From assembly GCF_000716595.1 (NCBI RefSeq), contig NZ_JNXC01000023.1, positions 106,905-170,904 of the forward strand: a stretch of 64,000 nt of DNA. The letters are read 5' to 3'. The notes beneath the pieces were generated by a model. The model searched no databases. It had not been told where the DNA came from and worked only from the letters and a program-made list of their open reading frames with translations. Each line of letters begins with the position of its first letter. Within the stretch, counting starts at the first letter, position 1. The translations under genes and the position numbers were made by a program. Source of the stretch: Saccharothrix sp. NRRL B-16314 (lineage in GTDB: Bacteria; Actinomycetota; Actinomycetes; Mycobacteriales; Pseudonocardiaceae). Of the stretch, positions 41,493 through 49,943 are shown in pieces.

Positions 41493-42374
41493 TCACGTCG
41501 TGGCGCGGTCCTCCGCCTCGACCCGCGAGACCTCCGCGCGCTCGGCTTCGGCCCACTTCGCCGCCTGCTGCTCGTTCTCCTTGCGCCGCGCCTTGACCTC
41601 CTCGGAGGTCTTGCCGACGTTCAGCAGCCGCGCCACCTCCGCCCGCAGCGCCACGAACGCCTCGGACTCGCGCGTGCTGATCTGGTCCCGCTCCGCCGGC
41701 AGGTCGACCTTCAGGTCGGCCACCACGGACGCGGGCGACGTGGAGAGCACCAGCACCCGGTCGCCCAGGTACACGCTCTCGTCGATGTCGTGCGTCACCA
41801 CGAGCACCGTGGTGTCCTGCTCGGTCCGCACCTTGAGCAGCAGGTCTTCCAGCTCGAACCGGGTCTGCGCGTCCACCGAGGCGAACGGCTCGTCCATCAG
41901 CAGCAACGCCGGCCGGTAGGCCAGCGCGCGGGCGATGGCGACCCGCTGCTGCATACCGCCCGACAGCTGCCACGGGTACTTGCGGCCGGCGCCGGACAGG
42001 CCCACCCACTCCAACGCCTCGGCCGCGCGCTCACGGCGTTGCGAACGGCCCAGGGTGCGGCGCAGGGGGAACTCCACGTTCTTCTGCACCGACAGCCACG
42101 GGAACAGCGAGCGGCTGTAGTCCTGGAACACCACGGCCAGGTCCTCGGGCACGCCGCGGACCTCGTTGCCGTGCAGGCTGACCTCGCCCCGTGTCGGGCG
42201 GATCAGGCCGGAGATCGTGCGCAGCAGCGTGGACTTGCCGCAGCCGGACGGGCCGACCACGCAGACCAGCTCGCCGGTTCCGACGGTGAACGACAGGTCG
42301 GCTATCGCGGTGTGCGCGCCGTCCTTCGCCTGGTACGTGTGGCCGAGGTCGGCCACTTCGAGCATCGCGGTCAT
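41493..42374 (-). CDS. NitT/TauT-type ABC transporter ATPase (SsuB-like)
   Basis: A 293-residue ATPase. Walker A is VVGPSGCGKSTLLRTISGLI, the signature is LSGGMQQRVAIARALAYRPA, Walker B is LLLMDEPFASVDAQTRFELE and the H-loop is VLVVTHDIDESVYLGDRVLV, all typical of the NitT/TauT/SsuB group. A C-terminal charged tail (residues 230-293) is helical with many Glu and Lys. ATG 42374 has GGAGGAAAA upstream and overlaps the permease stop (ATGA). It energises the two permeases next to it. Confidence 0.93.
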   Translation of the reverse strand: MTAMLEVADLGHTYQAKDGAHTAIADLSFTVGTGELVCVVGPSGCGKSTLLRTISGLIRPTRGEVSLHGNEVRGVPEDLAVVFQDYSRSLFPWLSVQKNVEFPLRRTLGRSQRRERAAEALEWVGLSGAGRKYPWQLSGGMQQRVAIARALAYRPALLLMDEPFASVDAQTRFELEDLLLKVRTEQDTTVLVVTHDIDESVYLGDRVLVLSTSPASVVADLKVDLPAERDQISTRESEAFVALRAEVARLLNVGKTSEEVKARRKENEQQAAKWAEAERAEVSRVEAEDRATT

Positions 42375-43174
42375 GATTTTTCCTCCACCGTCGCGGGGGT
42401 GCGCTCCTGCTTCGGTTGCCACGCAAGGGCTTTGCGCTCGAACCCGAGGAGCACGGTGTTGAGGGCGTAGCCGAGGACGCCCAGCAGGACGATCCCGGCC
42501 CACATGTCGGGGAAGTCGAACTGCCGCTGTGCGACGAGCAGTTGCGACCCGATCCCGTTGTCGGTGCCGACCAGTTCGGACACGACCATGAGCACCAGCG
42601 ACAGCGACAGGGAGACCCGCAACCCGGCGAAGATCTTCGGCGCCGCGGAGGGCAGGACGACGCCGAGGATCCAGTGGATCTTGGGGATGCGGAACACCGC
42701 CGAGGTCTCGAACTTCGTGGCGTCGACGGAGCGGGCGCCGTCGACGCTGTTGAGCATGATGGGCCACAGGACGCCGAAGACGATCGTGGCGACCTGCATC
42801 TGCGTGCCGACGTTGAACACGAGCAGGAACACCGGCACCAGCAGCGGCGGCGGGATCGAGCGCATGAACGTCAGCAGCGGCCCGGCGTACTCCGCGGCCT
42901 TCTCGGAACGGCCGAGCGCCACGCCGAGCGAGACGCCGAGCACGGCGGCGGCGGCCCACCCGCCGAGCAGCCTGCCGATGCTCGGCAGGACGTGCTCGAA
43001 CACCGTGTCGGTGAGGAAGAGGTCGCCGACGTCGCCGGAGAACCACAACCCGTGCGCCGCCTCGACGATCTCCGACGGCTGCGGGAAGAACGGGTCCTCG
43101 GCGTACCAGGTGAGCAGTTCCCACACCAGGACGAGGCCGAGGAACACCGCCCACCGCTGGACGAACCGGTTCAC
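42371..43174 (-). CDS. NitT/TauT-type ABC transporter permease, second
   Basis: A 267-residue permease with six hydrophobic segments (FVQRWAVFLGLVLVWELLTW, GGWAAAAVLGVSLGVALGRS, IVLLGVLGYALNTVLLGFER). The cytoplasmic loop SAVFRIPKIHWILGVVLPSA carries the EAA-like motif that docks on the ATPase. GTG 43174 overlaps the upstream permease stop. The pair of different permeases shows that the channel is heterodimeric. Confidence 0.9.
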   Translation of the reverse strand: MNRFVQRWAVFLGLVLVWELLTWYAEDPFFPQPSEIVEAAHGLWFSGDVGDLFLTDTVFEHVLPSIGRLLGGWAAAAVLGVSLGVALGRSEKAAEYAGPLLTFMRSIPPPLLVPVFLLVFNVGTQMQVATIVFGVLWPIMLNSVDGARSVDATKFETSAVFRIPKIHWILGVVLPSAAPKIFAGLRVSLSLSLVLMVVSELVGTDNGIGSQLLVAQRQFDFPDMWAGIVLLGVLGYALNTVLLGFERKALAWQPKQERTPATVEEKS

Positions 43175-43938
43175 GACCTACCTCCGGTGACCGAGCTCCA
43201 GCCGACCCAGCGCCGCTGAGCGCGTTCCAGGCCTTCGTTGAGCAGGTAGCCGATCACGCCCGCGACCACCGTGCCGGCGAGGACGATGTCCATCCGCCCG
43301 GCGCCGCTGCGCGCGATCGCGATGAACTCACCGAGCCCGCCGGAGCCGCCTTCCAGCAGCTCCACGCTGACCACCACGACCAGGCTCGTCGTGGCGGCGA
43401 GCCGGATGCCCGTGAGCACGAACGGCAACGCGCTCGGCAGCGCCACGGAGACCAGCACCCGCGCCCGGCCGGTGCCGAACGCGCGCGCCGTCTCGACCAG
43501 CAGGGGGTCGAGTTCGTCCAGCGCGTAGATGGTGTTGAACAGGATGGGCCAGATCGCCGCGTACACCGCGAGGGTGATCTTGGTTTCCGGCCCGATGCCG
43601 AGCACCACGATCGCCAGCGGGATCATGGCCACCGACGGGATGGGGCGCAGGAACTCGACCACGGCCCGGGTCGCGTGCCGTACCGACGCCACGCTGCCGA
43701 GGACGAGGCCGAGCGGGACGGCGATCCCGGCCGACAGCCCGACAGCGATGAGCAACGCGAGGACCGTCGCGATGACGTCCCTCAGGAACGCCTCATCCCC
43801 CAACAACTTCACGAGTTCCACCGCTACTACGGACGGCGGTGGAAGGAACTCCGAGCGAACCAGTCCGGAGCGACCGAACAGCTCCCAGACGACGAGGAAC
43901 CCGGCCACACCGAGCAGTCCTCGGGTGAGCGCACGCAC
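43171..43938 (-). CDS. NitT/TauT-type ABC transporter permease, first
   Basis: A 255-residue permease with about six transmembrane helices. Residues include LTRGLLGVAGFLVVWELFGR, ATVLALLIAVGLSAGIAVPL, MIPLAIVVLGIGPETKITLA and the EAA-like loop ETARAFGTGRARVLVSVALP. I start at GTG 43938, which has GAAGAGG 8 bases upstream; a TTG at 43965 would add nine residues without a good ribosome site. It is the first gene of the minus-strand transporter run, which ends at the ATPase. Confidence 0.85.
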   Translation of the reverse strand: MRALTRGLLGVAGFLVVWELFGRSGLVRSEFLPPPSVVAVELVKLLGDEAFLRDVIATVLALLIAVGLSAGIAVPLGLVLGSVASVRHATRAVVEFLRPIPSVAMIPLAIVVLGIGPETKITLAVYAAIWPILFNTIYALDELDPLLVETARAFGTGRARVLVSVALPSALPFVLTGIRLAATTSLVVVVSVELLEGGSGGLGEFIAIARSGAGRMDIVLAGTVVAGVIGYLLNEGLERAQRRWVGWSSVTGGRS

Positions 43939-44068
43939 GCGCAACGCCTCTTCCCAGTTGATCAACGCCAGCTGACTGGCTCAATCTAGAGAGTGAAAGG
44001 CGTCGCCACAACGAGTGGCGGGGAAACTTCAGGAAGTGATCTTCGCAGCGCGCGGCTCCACCAACGGG

Positions 44069-44812
44069 TTACAGGCCGACCGCCTTGTAGAGGGAGCCGA
44101 CTTCCTGTCGGTTGAGGACCCGCATCGAACCGGGGCGCTGGTTGCCCAGGCGCACCTCGCCGACCGCGGTGCGGACCAGGCTGAGCACCGGGTGACCGAC
44201 GTGGTCCAGCAGGCGGCGCACGATGTGCTTGCGCCCCTCGTGCAGGACCACCTCGACCAGCGCCTTGCCCGGCATCGCGGAGATCAGCTTGAACGAGTCG
44301 ACCCGGATCGGGCCGTCCTCCAGCTCGATGCCCGCCCGCAAGCGCTTGCCCAGGTCCTTCGCGATCGGGCCCGGCACCTCGGCGAGGTACGTCTTGGAGA
44401 TCTCGTAGGACGGGTGCATCAGCCGGTGCGCCAGGTCGCCGTCGTTCGTCAGCAGCAGCAAGCCCTCGGTGTCGGCGTCCAGCCTGCCGACGTGGAACAG
44501 GCGTTCCTTCCGGTTGTGCAGGTAGTCGCCGACGCACGGGCGGTGCGCGTCGTCGTGCATGGTGGAGAGCACTCCGCGCGGCTTGTTGAACGCGAGGGTG
44601 ACCACGTCCTCCTTGAGGACCACCCGCACGCCGTCCACGTGCACGACCGCGGTGTCCGGGTCGACGCGGCGGCCCTGCTCGCGGACCACCTCGCCGTCGA
44701 CCTGCACGCGGCCGAGTTCGATCAGCTCCTCGGCGACCCGCCGCGAGGCGATGCCCGCCTTGGCGAGCACCTTCTGGAGCCGGATCCCCTCGGGGTGGTC
44801 CTGGTCAGACAT
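44069..44812 (-). CDS. rluB: rRNA large-subunit pseudouridine synthase (RluB/RsuA family)
   Basis: A 247-residue enzyme. The N-terminal S4 RNA-binding domain is IRLQKVLAKAGIASRRVAEE, followed by the RsuA-type core with LFHVGRLDADTEGLLLLTND, whose Asp is catalytic, then HEGRKHIVRRLLDHVGHPVL. It isomerises a uridine in rRNA. ATG 44812 overlaps the scpB 3' end by 8 bases. In mycobacteria the gene after scpB is the same type (Rv1711) and is followed by cmk and der; here the order breaks off and the ABC transporter follows. Confidence 0.93.
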   Translation of the reverse strand: MSDQDHPEGIRLQKVLAKAGIASRRVAEELIELGRVQVDGEVVREQGRRVDPDTAVVHVDGVRVVLKEDVVTLAFNKPRGVLSTMHDDAHRPCVGDYLHNRKERLFHVGRLDADTEGLLLLTNDGDLAHRLMHPSYEISKTYLAEVPGPIAKDLGKRLRAGIELEDGPIRVDSFKLISAMPGKALVEVVLHEGRKHIVRRLLDHVGHPVLSLVRTAVGEVRLGNQRPGSMRVLNRQEVGSLYKAVGL

Positions 44813-45425
44813 CGTCGATCGCATCCACTTCGGGCAGCAGGGGGGCGATCGGCGGCAGGTCGCCCAACGACGACAGCCCCAACCGCTCCAGGAACAGTTC
44901 GGTCGTGCGGTAAAGGATGCCACCCGTGTCGGAGTCGGTGCCCGTCTCCGCGATCAGGCCGCGCGCGACGAGCGTGCGGATGACCCCGTCGACGTTCACC
45001 CCGCGCACCGCCGCGATGCGGGCCCTGGTCACGGGCTGCCGGTAGGCGATGACCGCGAGGGTTTCCAACGCGGCCCGGGTGAGCTTGGCGCGCTGCCCGT
45101 CGAGCAGCAGCTTCTCCACGAATGGCGCGAAGCGGTCCCGCGTGTAGAACCGCCAGCCGTCTCCGATTCTACGCAGGTCGATACCACTGCCCTGTTCGGT
45201 GTACCGGGCGGCGAGCCGGCGGAGGGCGGCGGTGACGCGTCTCACGGACTGGTCGAGGACACCCGCGAGCTGTTCCTCGGAGATCGGCGAGTCCACGACG
45301 AGGAGGATGGACTCCAGCGCGCCCTCGAACTCGGCGTCCCCGGCGAGGTCGGGCATCCCACCGGCGTCACCGTCGGCTTCGGCCTCCGGCCCCGGCTCCG
45401 GCTCGTTTGCCAGGTGGTCGCTCAC
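44805..45425 (-). CDS. scpB: Segregation and condensation protein B
   Basis: A 206-residue ScpB. The two winged-helix domains are ALESILLVVDSPISEEQLAG and KLTRAALETLAVIAYRQPVT, with the diagnostic IAAVRGVNVDGVIRTLVARG. ScpB dimers bind ScpA and bridge SMC ATPase heads during chromosome condensation. GTG 45425 overlaps the scpA stop (GTGA). An acidic N-terminal extension of about 40 residues precedes the fold, common in actinobacteria. Confidence 0.95.
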   Translation of the reverse strand: MSDHLANEPEPGPEAEADGDAGGMPDLAGDAEFEGALESILLVVDSPISEEQLAGVLDQSVRRVTAALRRLAARYTEQGSGIDLRRIGDGWRFYTRDRFAPFVEKLLLDGQRAKLTRAALETLAVIAYRQPVTRARIAAVRGVNVDGVIRTLVARGLIAETGTDSDTGGILYRTTELFLERLGLSSLGDLPPIAPLLPEVDAIDDV

Positions 45426-46261
45426 CCGTACTCCTCGTCCTCGTCGCGGGCGTGCGCCTGCGCCTCCTCGATGGTCCCGCCGACCCACGTGATGCGCAGC
45501 TCGCCCAGCGGGTCCGGCTGGTCGAAGGCGAGCGCCCTCTCCCGGTACAGCTCCAGCAGCGCCAGGAACCGCGCCACGACCTCCATCGTCTCCGTGCACT
45601 CGGCGATCAGCTCGGCGAACGTCGCCGTGCCCACCTCGGCCAGCCGCTCACGCAGCATCTCGGCGTGCTCGCGCACCGACACCCGGTGCTGGTGGATGTG
45701 CGAGGTCGACACCGTCGGCGGCGGCTTGGGCCGGAACACGACCGCCGCGATCTCGGCGAACCGCCGGGCGTCCACCCCCAGCATCACCTCGGGCAGCAGA
45801 CCCTCGTACCGCTCCTCCAACGCCACCGACCTGGGATAACGCCGGTAGGCGCCGCGCTCCAACTCCGCGAACAGCGCCGCGACCTGCTTGTACGCCCGGT
45901 ACTGGAGCAGCCGCGCGAACAGCAGGTCACGCGCCTCCAGCAACGCCAGGTCGTCCTCGTCCTCCACGTCGCCCTGCGGCAGCAGCCGGGCCGCCTTGAG
46001 GTCGAGCAGGGTCGCCGCGATGACCAGGAACTCGGTCGTCTCGTCCAGGTCCCACTGGTCGCCCAACGCCCGGATGTACGCGATGAAGTCGTCCGTGACC
46101 GTGTGCAACGCCACCTCGGTCACGTCCAGGGTGTGCTGCGAGATCAGCTGGAGCAGCAGGTCGAACGGGCCCTCGAAGTTGGTCAGCTTGACCTTGAACC
46201 GGCCGTCGTCGGGCTGCCCGGCCGGCACCTCGGGTTCCGCTCCGGGTGCGTCACCGCTCAC
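45422..46261 (-). CDS. scpA: Segregation and condensation protein A
   Basis: A 279-residue kleisin. Conserved segments are FKVKLTNFEGPFDLLLQLIS, LDVTEVALHTVTDDFIAYIR, TEFLVIAATLLDLKAARLLP and the C-terminal winged helix near VGTATFAELIAECTETMEVV. It links the SMC heads together with ScpB. GTG 46261 overlaps the upstream gene stop. The smc gene itself is not in the window. Confidence 0.95.
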   Translation of the reverse strand: MSGDAPGAEPEVPAGQPDDGRFKVKLTNFEGPFDLLLQLISQHTLDVTEVALHTVTDDFIAYIRALGDQWDLDETTEFLVIAATLLDLKAARLLPQGDVEDEDDLALLEARDLLFARLLQYRAYKQVAALFAELERGAYRRYPRSVALEERYEGLLPEVMLGVDARRFAEIAAVVFRPKPPPTVSTSHIHQHRVSVREHAEMLRERLAEVGTATFAELIAECTETMEVVARFLALLELYRERALAFDQPDPLGELRITWVGGTIEEAQAHARDEDEEYG

Positions 46262-46599
46262 CGCTCGCGCAACCTACGCACCAGCAGCGAGTCGTCGCCG
46301 TGTCCTTCGAGGTCGTCCAGCACGATCGCGATGGCCTCGCGCACCACGCGTCCCCGGTCCACCGCCAGGCCGTGCTCGCCGCGCAACGCCAGCCGCGCGT
46401 GCTCCAGCGCCAGCAGCTCCTCGTCGGACACGTACACGGTGATCTTCGTGGAGTGCTTCTGCCGCCCGGTGCCGCGCCGCTGCGTCGACTGCTCCCGCTC
46501 CGCCTGCTCCTCGTCCGGCACATCGGCGGGAGGAGCAGTGGAAGCGGTCGTGAGGCGGAACAGCTCGGACGCGCCCGGCAGTGATGGGCGTCGGGTCAC
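46258..46599 (-). CDS. Small protein with ribbon-helix-helix-like C-terminus
   Basis: A 113-residue protein between parA and scpA, coupled on both sides by GTGA overlaps. The N-terminal 45 residues are polar (PGASELFRLTTASTAPPADV). Then HSTKITVYVSDEELLALEHA, RLALRGEHGLAVDRGRVVRE and AIAIVLDDLE form a beta strand and two helices, resembling a CopG/Arc-type ribbon-helix-helix DNA-binding domain. Its position suggests a partner in chromosome partitioning or condensation, such as a small centromere-binding protein for the ParA (inference). No family name can be asserted from sequence. Confidence 0.75.
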   Translation of the reverse strand: MTRRPSLPGASELFRLTTASTAPPADVPDEEQAEREQSTQRRGTGRQKHSTKITVYVSDEELLALEHARLALRGEHGLAVDRGRVVREAIAIVLDDLEGHGDDSLLVRRLRER

Positions 46600-47573
46600 C
46601 GGGCGATCACCTCGCGCGCCAGCGCGCGGTACGCCTTCGCCCCGGCCGAGCGCGGCGCCCAGCTGGTGATCGGCTCGCCGGCGACGGTCGTCTCCGGGAA
46701 CCTGACCGTGCGGTTGATCACCGTGTCGAACACGACGTCGCCGAACGCCTCGACGACGCGCGCCATCACCTCGCGGGAGTGCAGGGTGCGCGGGTCGTAC
46801 ATGGTGGCGAGGATCCCGGTGATCTCGAGCTTCGGGTTCAACCGCTCCCTGACCTTCTCGATGGTGTCTATCAACAGGGCGACCCCGCGCAGGCTGAAGA
46901 ACTCGCACTCCAGCGGGATGAGGACGCCGTCGGCCGCCGCGAGGGCGTTGACCGTGAGCAGGCCGAGCGACGGCTGGCAGTCCACCAGCACGTAGTCGTA
47001 GTGCTCGATGACGGGCCGCAGCGTGCGCACCAGCGTGTGCTCCCGGCCCACCTCGGACACCAGCTGGATCTCCGCCGCGGACAGGTCGATGTTGCTGGGC
47101 AGCAGGTCCATGCCCTCGACCGGCGTCCGCATGATCACGTCGTCGACGGCGACGTTGCGCTCCATGATCACGTTGTAGATCGTCTGGTCGAGCTGGTGCG
47201 GGTGCACGCCGAGACCGACGGACAGCGCGCCCTGCGGGTCGAAGTCGACCAGCAGCACCCGCCGGCCGAACTCGGTGAGCGCCGCGCCGAGGTTGATGGT
47301 GGACGTGGTCTTGCCGACCCCGCCCTTCTGGTTGCACACCGCCAGGATCTTCGCCGGCCCGTGCCCGGCGACCAACGGCGGATCGGCGATCTGGCGCAGG
47401 GGGCGGCCGGTCGGCCCCATGTCACCCGCCACCTGCTCGGTGTGGTCCTCGTCCGCGGGTGCGGCGTGCGGGGCGAGGCTCAGCTCGACCGAGGCGCGCG
47501 GCACACCGGACGGTGAACGGGGCGGTGGGGGTGGTGCGCCCCACGTCTGGCCCGCGTGCTCCGGTGTCGACAT
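46596..47573 (-). CDS. parA: ParA-family ATPase (Rv1708-like)
   Basis: A 325-residue protein. After a 60-residue Pro-rich N-terminus, the deviant Walker A is AVCNQKGGVGKTTSTINLGA, switch I is VLLVDFDPQGALSVGLGV, and YDYVLVDCQPSLGLLTVNAL follows with the signature Asp. It is the ParA-type ATPase next to scpAB in actinobacteria rather than the parAB pair near oriC. It may control ScpAB loading or chromosome positioning; in M. tuberculosis the orthologous position is Rv1708. ATG 47573 has GGGAAGG close upstream. Confidence 0.92.
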   Translation of the reverse strand: MSTPEHAGQTWGAPPPPPRSPSGVPRASVELSLAPHAAPADEDHTEQVAGDMGPTGRPLRQIADPPLVAGHGPAKILAVCNQKGGVGKTTSTINLGAALTEFGRRVLLVDFDPQGALSVGLGVHPHQLDQTIYNVIMERNVAVDDVIMRTPVEGMDLLPSNIDLSAAEIQLVSEVGREHTLVRTLRPVIEHYDYVLVDCQPSLGLLTVNALAAADGVLIPLECEFFSLRGVALLIDTIEKVRERLNPKLEITGILATMYDPRTLHSREVMARVVEAFGDVVFDTVINRTVRFPETTVAGEPITSWAPRSAGAKAYRALAREVIAR

Positions 47574-47666
47574 CGCCTTCCCGATTCCTAGTCCTCTGCC
47601 TGGGCGCAGCCTAGGCACACCGGGGTCCACCGGCAACGCGCCTCGCCGAAGCGCGCGCAACCGTTC

Positions 47667-48032
47667 TCAGCGCGTTGTGCCTTGTCCGCCGGCCCCGGCG
47701 GGTGTCCGTTCGGCCGGACGGCCACACGTCCGGTCGGCGGCGAGGAGCACCACGTCGAGCAGTCCGGGGAACAGCTTGTCGAGGTCGTCGCGGCGCAGCG
47801 ACACCCACCGCTGGTTGCCCCGCGCCCTGGTCCGGGTGATGCCCGCCTCCCGCAGCACGCGCAGGTGCTGCGACAGCGTGGACTTGGCGACGTTCACCGT
47901 CAGCGCGCCGCACAGGCACTCGCCGTCGGCCTCGATCTGCCGCACCACCGCCAGCCTGGTGGGATCGCTCAACGCGTGCAGCACCGCGCCGAGGTCGATC
48001 GCCCGGCGCTCGGGCTCGTCCAAGTTCGGCAC
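47667..48032 (-). CDS. ArsR/SmtB-family repressor
   Basis: A 121-residue winged-helix repressor. The key helix-turn-helix is LHALSDPTRLAVVRQIEADG, then ECLCGALTVNVAKSTLSQHL and RVLREAGITRTRARGNQRWV. The ECLCG segment provides two Cys in the position of the ArsR alpha-3 metal site, so it may sense a thiophilic metal or metalloid, or redox state. GTG 48032 has GGAGGTG upstream. Placed between xerD and parA, absent from that spot in mycobacteria, and no metal transporter lies beside it. The palindrome at 48107 is a candidate operator. Confidence 0.85.
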   Translation of the reverse strand: MPNLDEPERRAIDLGAVLHALSDPTRLAVVRQIEADGECLCGALTVNVAKSTLSQHLRVLREAGITRTRARGNQRWVSLRRDDLDKLFPGLLDVVLLAADRTCGRPAERTPAGAGGQGTTR

Positions 48033-48106
48033 CTGGTCGGCACCTCCAGCTCGTCGGGCTCTGTGGCTCGTCGGACTCTGTGATCGTGGGTGGAGTACCC
48101 GGTCAG

Positions 48107-48118
48107 GTGTGCGCACAC
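48107..48118. promoter_or_regulatory. Perfect 12-bp palindrome upstream of arsR-type gene
   Basis: GTGTGCGCACAC is a perfect palindrome 75 bases before the repressor start, with flanking GTACC (48095) and GGTAC (48119) inverted copies. A dyad in this position suits an autoregulatory ArsR operator (inference). Confidence 0.4.
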
Positions 48119-48134
48119 GGTACCCGTGGAGCAC

Positions 48135-49016
48135 TCATATTCCACCCGATGCGCGAGGATGGGCGGTCGCGTAGACCTCGCGCAAGGTGTTGACCGTGAC
48201 CAGCGTGTACACCTGCGTCGTCGTGACGGAGGCGTGGCCCAGCAGCTCCTGCACGACCCGCACGTCGGCGCCGCCCTCCATCAGGTGGGTGGCGAACGAG
48301 TGGCGCAGCGTGTGCGGGGAGACCTCGGCCTCGATGCCCGCCCGTTCGGCCGCCGTCTTGAGCACGTGCCACGCCGTCTGCCGGGACAGCCGGCCGCCGC
48401 GGGCGTTGAGGAACAGCGCGGGGGTGCCGCGCTTGGCCAGGGTGGGGCGGGCGCGCACCAGGTAGGCGTCCAGGGCTTGGAGGGCGGGGCGGCCGACGGG
48501 CACGACGCGCTGCTTGCCGCCCTTGCCGTCGAGCAGCACGGTGCGCTCGGTGGCGTCGACGTCGTCCACGTCGAGCCCGACGACTTCGGAGATCCGGGCG
48601 CCGCTGGAGTACAGCAGTTCCAGCAGGGCGCGGTCGCGGAGCTGCGCGGGGGTGTCGCCGGGGCCGTCGAGGAGCTTCAGCACGTCGTCCACGGGCAGCG
48701 CCTTGGGCAGGCGGCGTGGTGGCGTCGGCGGGCGGACGGCGCGGGCCGGGTCGTGCGGAGTGAGGCCTTCGCGGTGGGCGAAGCGGTGCAGCCCGCGCAC
48801 GGCGACCAGGGTGCGCGCGGCGGACGAGGCGGCCAGGCCGGCTTCGCGCAGGGTCGCGAGGAAGTCGCCCACCAGCGGCTCGGTGACGTCGGCCAGGTCC
48901 GCGACCCCCTTGCCGGCCAGGTGCGCGGCATACCGCCGGAGGTCGCGGCCGTAGGAGTCGAGCGTGTTGCGCGCCGTGCCCCGCTCCACCGCCAGGTGGT
49001 CCAGGTAGGCCGTCAT
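48135..49016 (-). CDS. xerD: Site-specific tyrosine recombinase XerD
   Basis: A 293-residue tyrosine recombinase. The N-terminal SAM-like domain begins [20 protein letters not shown]. The catalytic part has [20 protein letters not shown] (first Arg), [20 protein letters not shown] (His-x-x-Arg) and [20 protein letters not shown] (His and the nucleophile Tyr). XerC/XerD resolve chromosome dimers at dif. ATG 49016 gives a slightly short N-terminus; a GTG at 49061 after GGAAG would add 15 residues and is also plausible. Confidence 0.92.
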   Translation of the reverse strand: MTAYLDHLAVERGTARNTLDSYGRDLRRYAAHLAGKGVADLADVTEPLVGDFLATLREAGLAASSAARTLVAVRGLHRFAHREGLTPHDPARAVRPPTPPRRLPKALPVDDVLKLLDGPGDTPAQLRDRALLELLYSSGARISEVVGLDVDDVDATERTVLLDGKGGKQRVVPVGRPALQALDAYLVRARPTLAKRGTPALFLNARGGRLSRQTAWHVLKTAAERAGIEAEVSPHTLRHSFATHLMEGGADVRVVQELLGHASVTTTQVYTLVTVNTLREVYATAHPRASGGI

Positions 49017-49340
49017 CGCACGCCCCGCAGGGGTCCCCGCCAGGGGGTCCCCTGCTTTCACTTTACTTCCGGGGTCCGACAATTCCGCCGCCTCGCCGCC
49101 GTTCACCGCTGGTCCGGCGTGCTGATCGCCGGTCCGAAACCCTTGTCCGCCAACGCTGTCACGCACGGCAGTGTGAACTTCACGGGCGCCCAAGTCGAGC
49201 CGGGCGGTGCCGTTCCCGGGGTGATCACCACCGGGACCTCGGGGTTCACGTCTCGGGCGGTTCCGGCCGGCACCACCGGAGCGTAGGTCGCCCGACGCGT
49301 TCCGGCTCGTCCGGCCCTACCGGCTGTTAGCGTGCCGACC
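49017..49340. other. Divergent intergenic region between xerD and TM2 gene
   Basis: This region of about 320 bases carries the upstream signals for xerD and the TM2-domain gene. A TTAGCGT near 49325, just before the TM2 gene, may be a -10 element for a nearly leaderless transcript. Small frames on either strand show no family-like content. Confidence 0.45.
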
Positions 49341-49943
49341 GTGTCGGAACCACACCAGGCGCGCATCGGCGACCAGCAGCGCGAAGAGGCGATCAGCGCG
49401 CTGAACGACCACTTCGCGGCCGGTCGGCTGGAGATCGGCGAGTACGAGCAGCGCGTCGGCTACGCGTCCGCAGCGCAGACCGCGCAGGAGCTGGCCGCCC
49501 TGTTCCAGGACCTGCCGCAGCCGCACCCGGTGTTCCTGCCGCCCCCGTACCCGCCGACCAACCCGCCCACCTACCCACCTCCGTACCCGCAGACGGGCTA
49601 CGCGCAGACCGGTTACGCCGCTCCCGGCTACCCGCCGCCGGGCTACCCGGGCTACGCGCAGCCCGGCTACCTGCCTCCGGGCTACCCGGGCTTCTCCCCC
49701 GACGCACCGTTCGGCGTGGACCCGTTCACCGGCAACCCGCTGTCGGACAAGTCGCGCATCGCGGCCGGCGTGCTGCAACTGGTGCTGCCGTTCGGCATCG
49801 GCCGGTTCTACATCGGCGACACCGCGATCGGCATCGCGCAGCTGCTGACGTGCGGCGGCTGCGGCGTCTGGTCCCTGATCGACGGGATCATCCTGCTGGT
49901 CAACGGCGGCACGGACGGCGAAGGCCGGACGCTACGCGACTAG
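49341..49943 (+). CDS. DUF1707 and TM2 domain protein
   Basis: A 200-residue protein. Residues 3-55 are a DUF1707 domain (QARIGDQQREEAISALNDHF, AAGRLEIGEYEQRVGYASAA). Residues 65-125 are a Tyr/Pro/Gly-rich low-complexity linker with repeats of GYPPPGYPGYAQPGYLPPGY. Residues 135-200 are a TM2 domain, with two transmembrane helices around GRFYIGDTAIGIAQLLTCGG and SLIDGIILLVNGG. TM2 proteins are small inner-membrane proteins of unknown function. GTG 49341 is used; GTG 49332 is in frame. Its 3' end overlaps the next gene's 3' end by 12 bases. Confidence 0.88.
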   Translation: MSEPHQARIGDQQREEAISALNDHFAAGRLEIGEYEQRVGYASAAQTAQELAALFQDLPQPHPVFLPPPYPPTNPPTYPPPYPQTGYAQTGYAAPGYPPPGYPGYAQPGYLPPGYPGFSPDAPFGVDPFTGNPLSDKSRIAAGVLQLVLPFGIGRFYIGDTAIGIAQLLTCGGCGVWSLIDGIILLVNGGTDGEGRTLRD

